Assembly (NCBI GenBank): GCA_028023455.1 | Contig: JAQFVV010006548.1 | Coordinates: 370,001-434,000 of the forward strand | Reading direction: 5' to 3' | From: Epiperipatus broadwayi | Taxonomy: Eukaryota > Onychophora > Udeonychophora > Euonychophora > Peripatidae | Length of the DNA stretch: 64,000 nt | In this document: piece by piece, positions 25,380 to 37,500 of the stretch | Position numbering within the stretch: the stretch's first letter is position 1 | Layout: each line of letters opens with the position of its first letter | Program-made: the position numbers and the translations under genes | The notes under the pieces: generated by a model | The model's database searches: none | The model's input: the letters and a program-made list of their open reading frames with translations, nothing else | Told to the model about the DNA's origin: nothing

Positions 25380-26050
25380 AACAGTTTATACTTATAAGTG
25401 TTTGCATAATGCAAACTTCTCATATTCTGATTCCTAACTATAATATAATTTATTAAATGCCATTGTTTTGAGTATGACTGCAATCATGTTCATTTATAGC
25501 AGTTTTTCTATGTAAACAAAGTGTTTTTGTTAATCAATCCATATGTTGTGCACAAATTCAACAGCACCAATACCACTATATATCATAACTTTTGGCTCAA
25601 GACTAATATTTGTACCAACACATGCATTACAGTCTCCAAGAATACTTTGATCTTTTAATGGTATTGCTGTAATAATGCTAGCCAACAAGGTAAAAAATTA
25701 TCTTTTTTGAATTCTCTCAATTTAAGATTTGAGCTAATAGCACTAATAAAATGAGTATTAGTGCTATTATGCAAGAAGAGTTTTAAGATCAGTAGCCTTT
25801 CATTGATTCAATGAGGAATTCCAACAATAGAAGATAATTAGACTTTATGGCAAATCCAACACCATGTTCACTAACTGGCGTGCTTTTCCAAAATAACTTT
25901 TATCCATCCATCTGTTCTATTAAACTTCTTCTGGGAAATAAATTTCATTAACAGCAGCTACATTGATCTTAAATCTTGATAGTTCCTTAGCACTGCCCTC
26001 TGTTTGGACTTAAAGAGTACTTATCACCGCAATTAAAACCTTTTTAACAA
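25380..26050 (-). pseudogene. RTE-like LINE endonuclease fragment
   Basis: Read on the minus strand from about 26040 downward, this gives LSRFKINVAAVNEIYFPEE, then an HGVGFAIKS-like piece, then ILGDCNACVGT near 25630-25660. These follow the apurinic endonuclease order of RTE-type LINEs (usually ILGDFNARVG, so the Phe-Asn and Arg are altered). Only the endonuclease is present, with no RT at lower coordinates, so the element is truncated by about 25380, next to TIR element B. Confidence 0.6.
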
Positions 26051-26521
26051 CAGCACACATCTTTTTTTCTTTCAAAATATATATGACTTATAAAATACAC
26101 TTGTTCTTTCCCACTAAATCCAATCAAAAAATATATACACTCCTTTTTTCTTTCCAAAAGCTTTATTTTTTACCTCACTATATATATTTACTTGTTTACC
26201 AAATCTGTTCCAAACATCTTATTTGTAGTCATTTCCAAGAATCCACAAAATACATATTTACATCTTTATAATTATCAATACAATTAAAAATAAAACAAAA
26301 ACATAAAAATGCATCTATCCCTATCATAAAAACAATAACATTTTCCCTTCATTTATTAATACATTTTTTTTTTTTTACATATATTACACTATATATGTAA
26401 TACACTTATATGCTTTCTTTCTGCCCAAACTTTTTTAACCTATACATTCCTTTTTTAAACAAACCATAAACATTTTCCTTTCCTTTTTATACCTCTTAAG
26501 TAATCATTTTAAAACAATACA
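26051..26521. other. pyrimidine-rich noncoding
   Basis: Strongly T/C-rich on the plus strand with very few G, like 27690-29140. It may be the 3' part of the Penelope-like element cut off by the Tigger insertion (see findings). The 62-codon frame at 26083 is low-complexity and not a gene. Confidence 0.4.
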
Positions 26522-26523
26522 TA

Positions 26524-27679
26524 CACCTGGGTCTCGTTTTACACGAAAGATAGGTTCCTCAGAAAACACGCGCAAACAAAATCACGCAAAAATAGACGTA
26601 ACTTACATTGAAAAAGGGGGGATGTGGTCTGTGATTTTTCAAAATTTGCGTAAAAGCAAAGCTCCAACGTAAAATTACTTTAAAATTCGCGCAAAAAAAA
26701 AATAAAATAAAATATGACTAATAAAAAATTTCAAATTTGAAAAAAATTGGTACAAGACAAACTTTTTAAACTATTTTTTAACTATAATATTTAATTTTAT
26801 TCAAAACAATATGTATTTTTATGCACATTTTTTATACACGTTTTAATTATTATCGCTATTTAACGGTAAACAAGTTAGTTTGCAAACTGGTTTTTGATTC
26901 TTCACAAGAGGAAATACAACTAGCACCAACTTCACTCTCATGTTGTGTTGTTTTCTGGTGACAACGTAATTAATCTTTGAGATGATGATTTTATTAATTG
27001 TTTATGAACGCGATACCCAGTCATACAACCATTTAGCTCTCATTGGAATTTAAGAGCACGTTCGTGATTAGTGTCATTTATAAGAAAATAATTTGCCAAC
27101 TGATTAGAAAGTTGAAGACCTTCTCGAATCATTTTTGCAGTGAAAGGAACAGGTTCCACTTCTGTTTCATTATCTTTTTCTATATTTTCTTCTGTATCTA
27201 AACTTTTATTTTTGTCTTTAATTTTCAATTCCGTTTAAAAATCAAATTTCGTTTCACTGCTATTACTCACCTTTTAAAAATAAACTTGCGGACACTAAAT
27301 GATTAATAATTAATTGATTACGTTCTTTTTTAAAAAGCAAAAACAGAATGGGATTTAAAATGCAAAATTAACATGCACAATGTTTGAACAAATTTACATT
27401 ATAATCTTGTAAAATTTAATGTGTATACATAAAATGTGGAAATCATAATTTTAATTTCATTATTGTATAAAATCTTACTATTATAAAGCACTGAAAATAT
27501 TGAAATTACTAAGATGAAAATCGAATTCCAATAATGTGCCATTACTTTCAATAAACGTAAGTGCGCGAAATTTATTATTTAAAGTAATAGCGCATTATCG
27601 GAGTTCACTTCCGGTGAAACACGAATCGCGTAACTTCGAAATCGTGTTAAATAAGTCCACGCAAAAAGAGACCCAGGTA
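26524..27679 (-). mobile_element. Tigger/pogo-like DNA transposon, internally decayed
   Basis: Terminal inverted repeats are yacctgggtctc (left cacctgggtctcgttttaca from 26524; right its imperfect complement ending at 27679). TA dinucleotides flank both sides (26522-26523 and 27680-27681), as expected for Tc1/mariner-type insertion. Sub-terminal sequence (gcgcaaac, gcgtaaaagc) resembles Tigger ends in style. At 1156 bp it is shorter than an autonomous Tigger and keeps only the transposase C-terminus on the minus strand. Confidence 0.7.
26900..27240 (-). pseudogene. Tigger-type transposase C-terminal fragment
   Basis: The minus frame at 27040-27228 ends IREGLQLSNQLANYF, then ERALKFQ. After a stop it continues as LNGCMTGYRVHKQL near 26990-27035. 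This matches the C-terminal helical tail typical of Tigger/jerky-like transposases (a ...RALKFQREL...CYREI...-style ending). The DDE catalytic core and the DNA-binding domains are absent, so this is a deletion derivative. Confidence 0.55.
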
Positions 27680-27681
27680 TA

Positions 27682-29140
27682 CTTACAAATTTATTCTTCA
27701 CTTAAAATATATCATTTACATAATTTATTCTATTCAGAACAGGATTATTTCTTTTTATATATAAACTCCCTTTTATCACTCTCTCTCTATATAATCTTAC
27801 CTTTTCCAACATTCTTATCTTAAAATCTATGTCCAATTTCCTTATTGTGTATATTAACATTTGAATTTTTATCACTTATTGTTTCAACCTTGTCCCTAAT
27901 TTATTCTTTGTTATACATATATGGATCACATTCCTATTTCTTGTTTCCTTTATTACATTACCTAATTTACACTTCCTTTTATATACTGGTTTCAACAATA
28001 AATTGCATTCCTTTTCATATTTCCCATTTATATTCTTCATTATCTTTTTAATCTTTAAAAAGTATTTTTGATACCTTATAATTACTATATATAAATTCCT
28101 TTTTTTCTTTCTTTTTATCCAGTTTTATTTTTTCAATACTTTTCTTTCCACATAATTTATTTATAATTTTAATTGGATACTCATTTCTCACTGCCTCTTT
28201 TCTTATCTTACCCATTTCTTCATTAAATAACCTTTACTCTGAACATAAATTAATTCTCCTAATTATTTTATTATTAACAATATTTATCTTATGTATATAT
28301 TCTATATCTGATTTCCAATTACTTAATAACCCATAAAAAGTACCCATCCTAAACATACTTATCTCAGTCTTTATCCTATAATTTTTTGACCTTTTAAATT
28401 TTAACATCCATATAATTAATTAAATTATTTTTTTTTCCATTGTAAATTTAATATTTTCATCAATTAAATTAATATACTTTAAAAAATATTCTGATTTCCT
28501 ATCATTATCATTGAACACTAAATTTAGAATAATTATCAACATATCTCACATAAAATAAACGTTTGTATTTTGTTCCACTAAAAAATCTTAGTTCAAAATA
28601 ATTCATATGTAATGATACCAGTAATCCACTTAAACAATTAGCCATACTCTAACTTTTACATTGCTTATAATATCTTTCATTGTATACAAATATAATATTC
28701 TTACAACATATATTCAAAATGTTATGCAATAGATTACATTCTATTTTAATACTTTTATTATCATCTTTAATATACATTTCCATAATTATTTTAAATGCTT
28801 TACTTCTCAATCTATATTTGTATACATGTTACACATATCCAATTTAACAAAATACTGTACATATTTTTGACATTATTATTTCCTTCTAAAAACATTCTTA
28901 ACCTTTTAATAAACTCATTTGAATTACTAACATTTTTTTTTCTTTTCCCCGTATTTTTTCAAAATCTTATTAAATAACTATTTTGATATTTTCTCATAAT
29001 ATGTATAACATTATTAATAAATACTCCTCAGCATCTATTAAATAATTACCCAATTTTTAATGCACTATATATTGATTTAGAATAGTATCAAGAATAGTAA
29101 TGTCATATCATTTTGTATCTGATTCATTCAGATCATAATT
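27682..29140 (-). pseudogene. Penelope-like element, RT and GIY-YIG-type end, decayed
   Basis: Read on the minus strand from about 29100 down: FVKLDMCNMYTNI near 28815-28855 (RT motif usually LDxxxLYTNI), LSGLLVSLHMNYFE near 28600-28650, the catalytic block KRLFYVRYVDN near 28535-28570 (YVDD expected, last Asp changed to Asn), YINLIDENIKFTMEK near 28435-28480. Lower down come KLGNVIKETRNRN near 27930-27970 and RVIKGSLYIKRNNPVLNRIN near 27720-27785, which fits the end of a GIY-YIG nuclease. This order is that of Penelope-like elements. Stops and frameshifts are many. Confidence 0.65.
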
Positions 29141-29189
29141 TAATTGTGAAATTAAATAAAAAAATTAGTATTGGAAATTTTAAATAAAG

Positions 29190-29780
29190 AAAAAAAAAAA
29201 TAATGGCATATATAAAAGAGAATAGAAATTATTGGTTTAATTGATCTTGAAAAGATATTTAACAAAATAAATTGAATTATGTGACTGACATGTATGAAGA
29301 AATGGCAACAATTTAAATTTTTCTAACATTATTTTCTTATAGAATTAGATAAGACAGATATCCAACTCCTGTTTTGTTTCAGACTTATTCAGATTAAAAT
29401 TGGGCTATTTTGATGAAAATGGGACTAGCACTGAAAGATCAAGAAATTTCATTTTGTCAATTTTGGTAGTATTTATACACTAAAAAAGCTGATTAAAATA
29501 TTTAATCAGATTAATGATATTTGTAGAAAGTGGAAAAATTAATATACCTAAGTCTAAAGCAATGATTAAATGTGGTAAAGACCGAGTAATAATTTGTCAA
29601 AAAATATAAAGTAGTGCTTCTACATATTTAAATTAAATATTTCAAAAGCTAAACGGACTTTTATAAGAGTAATAGATTATTCCACGATTTATTATAAAGT
29701 TATTTAAAAAAGATGTTTGTTTTACAGTTCATTAAAAGATTTTAATGAATATGTTGATTAATCTAGATTCATTAAAGGAT
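29190..29780 (+). pseudogene. LINE RT fragment
   Basis: The plus strand gives LIGLIDLEKIFNKINW near 29235-29280 (RT palm, usually IDLEKAFDKVNW), KLIKIFNQINDICRKWK near 29485-29535, and KSKAMIKCGKD in the following 50 bases. It is AT-rich and shows frame breaks. It lies in the opposite orientation to the adjacent Penelope-like element and is a separate insertion; the clade is not clear. Confidence 0.5.
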
Positions 29781-29869
29781 GCAGACCTTTTCCAGAGGTT
29801 CATTCAAGTTCTTTTAATTAATCCTTGAATTCTTTGCTTTATTGCATTAAATAATAATCAAATGGTTTT

Positions 29870-30015
29870 ATTTCTTGAGAGTTCATAAGAAGTTTAAGAA
29901 CCTGAAGTTCTGGCACTAGAATCAATCCAAGGAGCTTATGCTCCACAGTCTGACATTTTACCACTTAACTAATGTTATCCATCACAACCAACAGATTGGT
30001 GTATTGGTGCCGTGT
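29870..30015 (-). repeat. tRNA-derived SINE-like element
   Basis: The minus strand has a box-A-like ttagttaagtggtaaaa and, after a 30-odd-base anticodon-like stretch, ggattgattc, a box-B-like core. The spacing fits a tRNA-derived head; the part after it is unrelated. No intact cloverleaf, so not a tRNA gene. Confidence 0.5.
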
Positions 30016-30097
30016 TAAAAATATATATATTATAAATATTTAACTTATTTCTAAACTCATCTAACTAGCTCACCCTTTTTACAATATTTTATAAATG

Positions 30098-30560
30098 ACT
30101 AAACATCACATGATCACCATTTCTTATGCTTGCTCAAGCTGTTAAAACAGGCAATTCTCCATACAGTAGTGCCACCCAGTGCAATCCAGGGTAATCAATG
30201 GATGGCTCTATCTAGTGCCTACTTAACCAATATACCCAGACTAGTTTCTAGCTTGTATCAAAGTGTATGGGTACTGAAATGAGTTCCCAGCTGTATGACT
30301 ATATAAGCTAATGAGCTTGGATTGAAAATATTGTTTTCAATTTTAGACTCATAGTTTTGTAGTTAAGTAGAGACAAAAGATGTCTGCTAGAGAGTTGCAT
30401 TAGAGATGCAGTGCTCTTAGATCAAGCCACAAGCTAGAAACTAGTCAGGGGATATTAGATGAATAAGCACTAGATAGGGATTTTATGCACAAACCTTCTT
30501 ACATCCATTGATTACTCTGGCTTGTACCGAGTGACACTACTGTATGGGAAGTTTTGCTTA
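30098..30560. repeat. R1 repeat, single copy with inverted ends
   Basis: It begins gactaaacatcacatgatca, as the cluster at 15241 does (actaaacatcacataatcac). The left 150 bp is the inverse of the right end (about 30420-30560), with tctagtgcctac near 30209 facing agcactagata near 30466. No coding content. Confidence 0.8.
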
Positions 30561-32619
30561 TTTTATAAATGGTTAGCAGAGCATCCTGATAAGAGAAATG
30601 ATAGGTCTGTTGTATATAGGTGCTAACTCTTTAGTAAACCATAAGCTCTTTTTGATATTGTCATTTTTTTCCTCATTCAGCATTAAAACAAAATAGTAGA
30701 AAGATGAATTATGTGTAGATTTCAATATGACAAAAATAATCAACAGATGCAAAATATTATAGTTATCCTACTATGGCACCTCAGATTTTAGCATCTATAT
30801 ATAGAGAGAATTAGTTTTTTTTTTTTTTGTGAAGACTTTCTAGTAGAAAAACAAAGATTGGTTTGCTTACTACACATCATTTCAATGAATTTGAAACATG
30901 TCAAGAAATACTAAGAAAAATTAGAAATCCTATGAGTATAAACAAATACACAAGCAAAAATAGTATAATTTTATACATTTTTTTATTTTACTGTCTTAAA
31001 AATTATTAAATTTTATTAAGCAAACTGCCATATTTTTAATACAAAATAAAACAATTTTATTTTACAATGTATTATATACATTTATAAGAGAGAAAAAACT
31101 ATTTACATTTAATAATTTATTATTATTATAATTTATCATATCAATTCTAGGAATTTGTAAATTAAGAAATTATAAATTTTATCTTTCTGTCATTTTGAAA
31201 ATATTATTTTCCATTTGCCTTACTACAATCTTATATATATATATATGTTCACTCACGCACATTTACATAAATATAACATTATAAATTTTGTTATATATTA
31301 TATATTTACCTTATATATTGTATACTGTATATTTACCCATATGTAGTACATTTTATAATGCTAAAATTATAAAAAAAATATACGGTAACCAAATATACTA
31401 TGATAATTCAGTATTATTTAATAAGCCATAACTAGCTTTCAATCAAATTTTCAAAGCAGTTAGTTCTCTTCAGTAAAATAATATGCAAATAATTTTTACA
31501 TATAGGAATTCCCCAAACTTTATGAATCTTTGAAATCCAAATTATCAATTAATTTTATGGATATTCCTAAAAATTGTCTTTTAAAGTTTTCTCTTATAAA
31601 ATTATGATATTATCAAAAATAAAGAATTAAAACATATATATAAAAGATAGAATACTGCAGTTTAATGAAAATTCGATACACATTTTTCAGAAGGTAGCAT
31701 TTCTATTTCCCTAAACGAATCGCATACCTATAGTTTTTTGTATAAATGATTTAGTACTCAATGTTGCTTTTATAAGTTATCTAAAACAGAATAGTTATTA
31801 ATCAATCTATTTAAATAAGGAGGCACAATATATGCCAGTTTGAAGTAATTAGAAATTAAAGCTGTAATCCTTTTTCTAAGTAAAATTAAATTCCATCATC
31901 TGTTTTCAAATGCCTGTTGATTTTACTTATCATTATTGGTGACTTTGATAATATCTCTTTCCTTAAATCTGACATTAATCATTGCATGAACATCTGAATT
32001 TAAAAAGTTTGTTTCATCTAGAATTTACATAATTTATTATTATAATGAGAAATGTTTTTAAACTGTGAATCCTGTAAAGCATGCGATATCTACATATCAA
32101 TATCCACTCTATAATCCAATATATGAATCTTGTCATGATATTAAGTTCAAAAACCATACTATACTATTTGGCATCTTTTGTTTCTCCATAAAAAGGGTCA
32201 CTAACATCTATAGCTTTTTCTCATACAAAAATATCATTGATGTGTCGAGTTCAAACTAACTCTAATTATCTTTTTTTTTTCCATACAATATAAAACTGTA
32301 AATATGGGAGTAGCAAGAAGTTAAGTCATATAACTATTCCTGAACTGAGTAACTCAACAGCATCAAACACATTTCATTGCTATTAATCAATAAATGTTTA
32401 ATATGATTAAAAAACTTAAAAATAATAATATTCTAGAATTTCTTATATTTCTATTGAAAATATAACTGGAAATGGCTAAAAACTAGTCATAGCTTATACT
32501 TGTTTATCATATATTTTTATAATCTTAACAGTAATTGTATATTCGCATTACTTTCAAACAAACACATATGTCAATACATGTAAATATATTAAAAAAATAA
32601 TCATATGGTTTATTATTGG
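30561..32619. other. very AT-rich noncoding
   Basis: TA-rich runs near 31230-31340 and poly-A/T. The frame at 32065-32259 has no recognisable motif. No gene or known element seen. Confidence 0.5.
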
Positions 32620-32705
32620 AGTTCATAAGAAATTCAAGCACATGAGGTGATCATGATCAATAGATCTTGGGATCCAGAATCCCCTCTATCATTGCATTAA
32701 ACCAT
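32620..32705 (-). repeat. SINE-like fragment
   Basis: The minus strand reads gtttaatgcaatgatagagg, then ggatcccaagatctattgat. It shares this head with the copy at 33830-33905, and the ctatcattgcataaaac core returns at 58310. Confidence 0.45.
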
Positions 32706-33829
32706 GCATATGTTTTAGGAAAGAGATAAAATGATAATAGAAATAGAAAAAAAAACTGCAATTGTTATGCAATCTTTTAATAGTAACATGATATTTAGAG
32801 TAAGTTTTTATATATAATAAAATGACCAATATTTATGAAGAGGATAGAAAAATGAAAAGAGACATATTAATATGAGGTATGAAGAAAAGGTGCATAATTA
32901 AATTTTTTAATTGTTTTGTATAGAAAGTAATTTATTGATGAGATTTCTTGATTTGAAAGAATCATCTAACAATGGATATTGGTCATAAACATGCTATGAG
33001 AAATATTTTGTAGTTAGTAGTAGTTTGATATGCTTTTTACAGAATACTTAAAATTAAAAAAAAACAAAACACAAATATCACACACACAAAAAAAAACTAT
33101 TTAGATTGCACAAGCTTTAACAAAAAAAAATTTCTTTAGGGAGATATTGTCAAGACTTATAAGAAGTGAAAAAGAAAAACAATCGTTTTTAAAAAAAGTG
33201 TTGCATTTTAAGAAATTGACACAAACTAAATATAGAACATATTCTGATGTATAGTTAGGCATAAAATAACAACAATTCAATATAAATAATTTGAAAGCAA
33301 TGTTATAGAAAGGAAAAAAAAAATTATAATAAATTTGGACATTCAATGTATTACAAAAAAAAAGAAAACATGACAAATGTTTGAATTTCAAAATATCAAT
33401 TTCATTAATTATACAGATGGAAACTACCGTAACACAGGTAAAAATATTTCAGGAAAATAATTTATTGTAATTATGTGAAAGTTATTGAATCAATATGTTT
33501 TCAAGCTGATATTATGATCCCTATACATATTTATAAATATACATGTGGTATACTTTGTTATACTAGCACTATCACACAATATAGCTATAGTTTGGGGCAG
33601 TAAAAATTTAGTAATCAAAATAATGTAAATAACATTTCTTCAAATATCTTGATAAAATATGAATTATTCTTGAAATAGATCTTTATATCTTTTAAAAAGC
33701 ATAGAGAGTACACAAACCTATATATATATATTTTTCCCCTTCTAATAAGTCAGTATAAGTAGACAATATTATTTTATTAAAAATTTCATTTAAATTTCTT
33801 GAAATTAAAAAAACTATGTATATATAGTC

Positions 33830-33905
33830 AAATAGTTTATGGCGCATGAGAAAAAATAGTTGAAACTATGATCCATAGATCATGAGTTCATCACTCTATC
33901 ATTGC
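33830..33905 (-). repeat. SINE-like fragment
   Basis: The minus strand reads gtttaatgcaatgatagagt, then catgatctatggatcatagt and a box-B-like gtttcaac. Same family as 32620-32705. Confidence 0.45.
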
Positions 33906-33954
33906 ATTAAACATAAATAAAGACTAGAAAGCTTATTAAAGTTTTATTAATTCT

Positions 33955-34235
33955 CAAATTAACATTTAGGGATTTGAATCCAGACTTGCAAGTTCCTTTC
34001 AATTATCCAATCTGAGCACTTTATATATATATGTGGCAGATGATCTGAACCAACTAAATACATATATTGCAGATTTTTTTTTTTCATGTTGAGTGGTCAT
34101 GTGTCGGTTGTATGAGATAGATTGGATAGCTGAAGGGAGCTTGAAAGTCTGGGTTCAAATTCCATATAATTACATCTAAATTCCAGGGATATAAAGTATA
34201 TCTGTATTTGAATAATATAAATAATTTATTGATAT
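33955..34235. repeat. two SINE-like copies facing each other
   Basis: Left arm 33965-34013 (ggatttgaatccagacttgc) is the approximate reverse complement of the right arm 34119-34162 (gtctgggttcaaattcc). The right copy has the box-B-like ggttcaaattcc. The pair could fold into a stem in a transcript. The minus frame at 34084-34275 is a by-product. Confidence 0.55.
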
Positions 34236-34359
34236 CACCAATCCTATTTTTAGACTCCAATCGATTTCTGAACATTTTATAAAAACAATTTAAAATAATA
34301 AAAGCTATTCAATAAATTTATTATTTTCACATATAATGAATATTCTAAAACTGATATTA

Positions 34360-34365
34360 TTTATT
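34360..34365 (-). terminator. candidate poly-A signal of the zinc-finger gene
   Basis: Minus-strand AATAAA 163 bases past the stop codon. In sequence this AT-rich such hexamers arise by chance (another is at about 34317), so support is weak. Confidence 0.25.
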
Positions 34366-34527
34366 TTAACTTCAGACTTTATATCTCATAAATTTTGTTT
34401 TCCCAGAACTTAATCAATTATTTACCAAGGTTAAAAAAAGAAGATAAAATTAATATATTTACATTTTAATAAAATTCATGAGTTTTCTTTTTACTTTTGT
34501 TTTTATAAAAATAATATAGTGTAAATA

Positions 34528-37500
34528 TTAAAGTTCATGACTTTTTTCATGTATCTTAATTTTTTTTTTGCATGATGTAAAATTGCATGTTGTACAACAA
34601 TAAGATGTATGATTATTGTGAGCTTTTTCATGCTTAACTAAATCTCGTTTGCGAATAGTTTTATAATCGCATGTTGTACAGTGAAAAGGCTTATCACCAG
34701 TGTGACTTCTTTCATGCACATTTAAAACATTACTATGAGCTGTTTTAAATTCACAGAACTTACAATGAAATGGTTTTTCACCTGTGTGAATTCTTTCATG
34801 TTTAGTTAAATCTCCTTTGCGTGGAGTTTTGTAATGGCATGAACTACAACAAAATTGTTGAGTGACTTTATGTTTTTTTGCATGAATCTTTAATAAATGC
34901 TTATGAGCTGTTTTATAATCACAAATACTACATAATATTTTATTTTCTTCATGGGTTAATTCATGGGCATTAAATTTTTGTTTTTCTTCTGTTATGAAAC
35001 CACACACTGTACAACAGAAGGGTTTTTTATCCATATGACATTGTTCATGTTTAGATAAAGTTGCTTTATGAGCTGTTTTAAATTCACACAAAGCACAGTG
35101 AAAAGGTTTTTCACCTGTGTGAACTCTTTCATGCTTATTTAAATCACCTTTTCGCACAGTTTTAAATTCACACATAGTACAATGAAATGGTTTATCACCT
35201 GTATGGATCATTTGATGCTTGTTTAAATCACCTTTACGAGCAGTTCTATAATTACATAAATTACAACAAAATGGTTTTTCTCCAGTGTGAATTCTTTCAT
35301 GAATTTTTAGTACATTTTGCTGTGCAGTTTTGTAATCACAAAAGTTACATTTAAATATTTTACTATCCCCATGAACTTTTTTCTTATGAGCATTAATTTT
35401 CTTTTTACTAGTTGTTACAAAACCACATAAGGAGCAAATATATGGTTTTTTATCTACATGTATTTTTTCATGTTTAGCCAAATCACATTTGCGAATAGCT
35501 TTATATTCACATAATGTACAATGAAAAGGCCTTTCACTTGAATGAATTTTTTCATGAATCTTCAAAAATTTTTTTCTTGAGGTTTTATAATTACATAAAG
35601 TACAATTATACCCATGCATTTTTTCATGAGTTATAAATTTTTTTTTTTCACATGTTATGAAACCACAAAGTTCACAGAAAAAAGGCTTTTGATCTATGTG
35701 ATTTCTTTCATGCTTAGATAGGTCAATTTTGCGATTGGTTTTATAATCACATGAAGGACAGTGAAATGATTTTTCACCTGTGTGAGTTTTTTCATGATAT
35801 TTCAGGCTAGCTTTATGACGAGTTTTAAAAGAACATAAATTACACTGAAATGGTTTTTCACCTGTATGAGTTCTTTCATGAGATTTCAAATAGGCTTTAT
35901 GGCAAGTCTTATATGAACAAACATTACATTGAAATGGTTTTTCACCTGTATGAATTATTTCATGCATTTTTAATAAATTTTTCTGAGAAGTTTTATAACA
36001 GCATAAACTACAGTTAAGTATTATCTTATTTCCATGTGTTTTTTCATGAGCTTTAATTTTTTTTTCTCCAAATGTAATAAATCCACATAAAGTACACAGA
36101 ATAGGCTTTTTATCCAAATGAATTTTTTCATGCTTTGTTAAATCACCTTTACGAACAGCTTTATATGAGCATGAGATACAGTGAAAGGGTTTTTCACCTG
36201 TATGAGTTCTTTCATGATATTTCAAATAAGCTTTATGACAAGTTTTATATGAGCACAAATGACAGTGAAATGGCTTTTCACCTGTATGAGTTCGTTCATG
36301 GGATTTTAGGTAAGCTTTATGACAAGTTTTAAATGAGCATAAAGTACAATGAAATGGCTTTACACCTGTGTGGATTACTTCATGCATTTTTAAAAGATTA
36401 GTCCGAGTTGTATTATAATCACAATAAATACACTTAAGTATTTTATTATTCAGATGCATTTTTTCATGTGCTTTAAATTTTATTTTTCCATAAGTTATAA
36501 AACCACATAGTGTACAACGGAGGGGCTTTTTATCAATATGTATTTTTTCATGTTTGTTCAAATCACCTTTACATATAGCTTTATAATCACATAATGAACA
36601 ATGGAAAGGTTTTTCACCTGTATGAATTTTTTCATGATTGCACAGGACACCTTTGTGAGCAGTTTTAAATTCGCATGATGTACACTGATATGGTTTTTCC
36701 CCAGTATGAATCCTTACATGATTATTTAATGTTGTTCTATAGGCAGTTTTAAAATCACATAAAGTGCAATGAAATGGTTTTTCACCAGTGTGAACTCTTT
36801 CATGTTTAATCAAGTCACTTTTGCGTACAGCTTTATAATCACATACAGAACAATGGAATGGTTTTTCACCTGTATGAAGTCTTTCATGATTATTTAATAC
36901 ACTTTTATGAGCGGTTTTAAAACCACACAAAGAACAATGAAATGGTTTTTCACCTGTGTGAATTCTTTCATGTATTTTTAATAAATTTTTTTGAGACGTT
37001 TTATAATCACATAAACTGCATTTTAGTAATTCATTAATTAAATGCGTTTTCTCATGAGATTTAAACTTTATTTTTCCGAATGTTATAAAACCACAAATAA
37101 CACAACGAAAAGGTTTTCTGTCTATATGAAGTTTTTCATGCTTGTTGAAATCAGCTTTGCGAAAAGTTTCATAATTGCACAACTTACAATGGAATGGTTT
37201 TTCACCTGTATGAATTTTTTCATGACTACTCAAAACACCTTTGTGTGCTGTTTTAAATTCACATGATGCACACTGAAATGGCTTTTCCCCAGTATGAATT
37301 CTTTCATGATTAATCAATGTAGATTTATATGCAGTTTTAAATTCACACAAAGAACAATGAAAAGGTTTTTCACCTGTATGAATTCTTTCATGTTTATGTA
37401 AATCAACTTTACGAATAGCTTTATAATTACATTTAGTACACTGAAATGGTTTTTCTCCTGTATGTATTTTAATATGACCACTTAAAACACTTTTATGGGC

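Noticed and set aside
29870-30015. Possible functional tRNA gene
   Set aside because: Box-A and box-B-like sequences exist but the stems do not pair as a cloverleaf; a SINE head is the better call.
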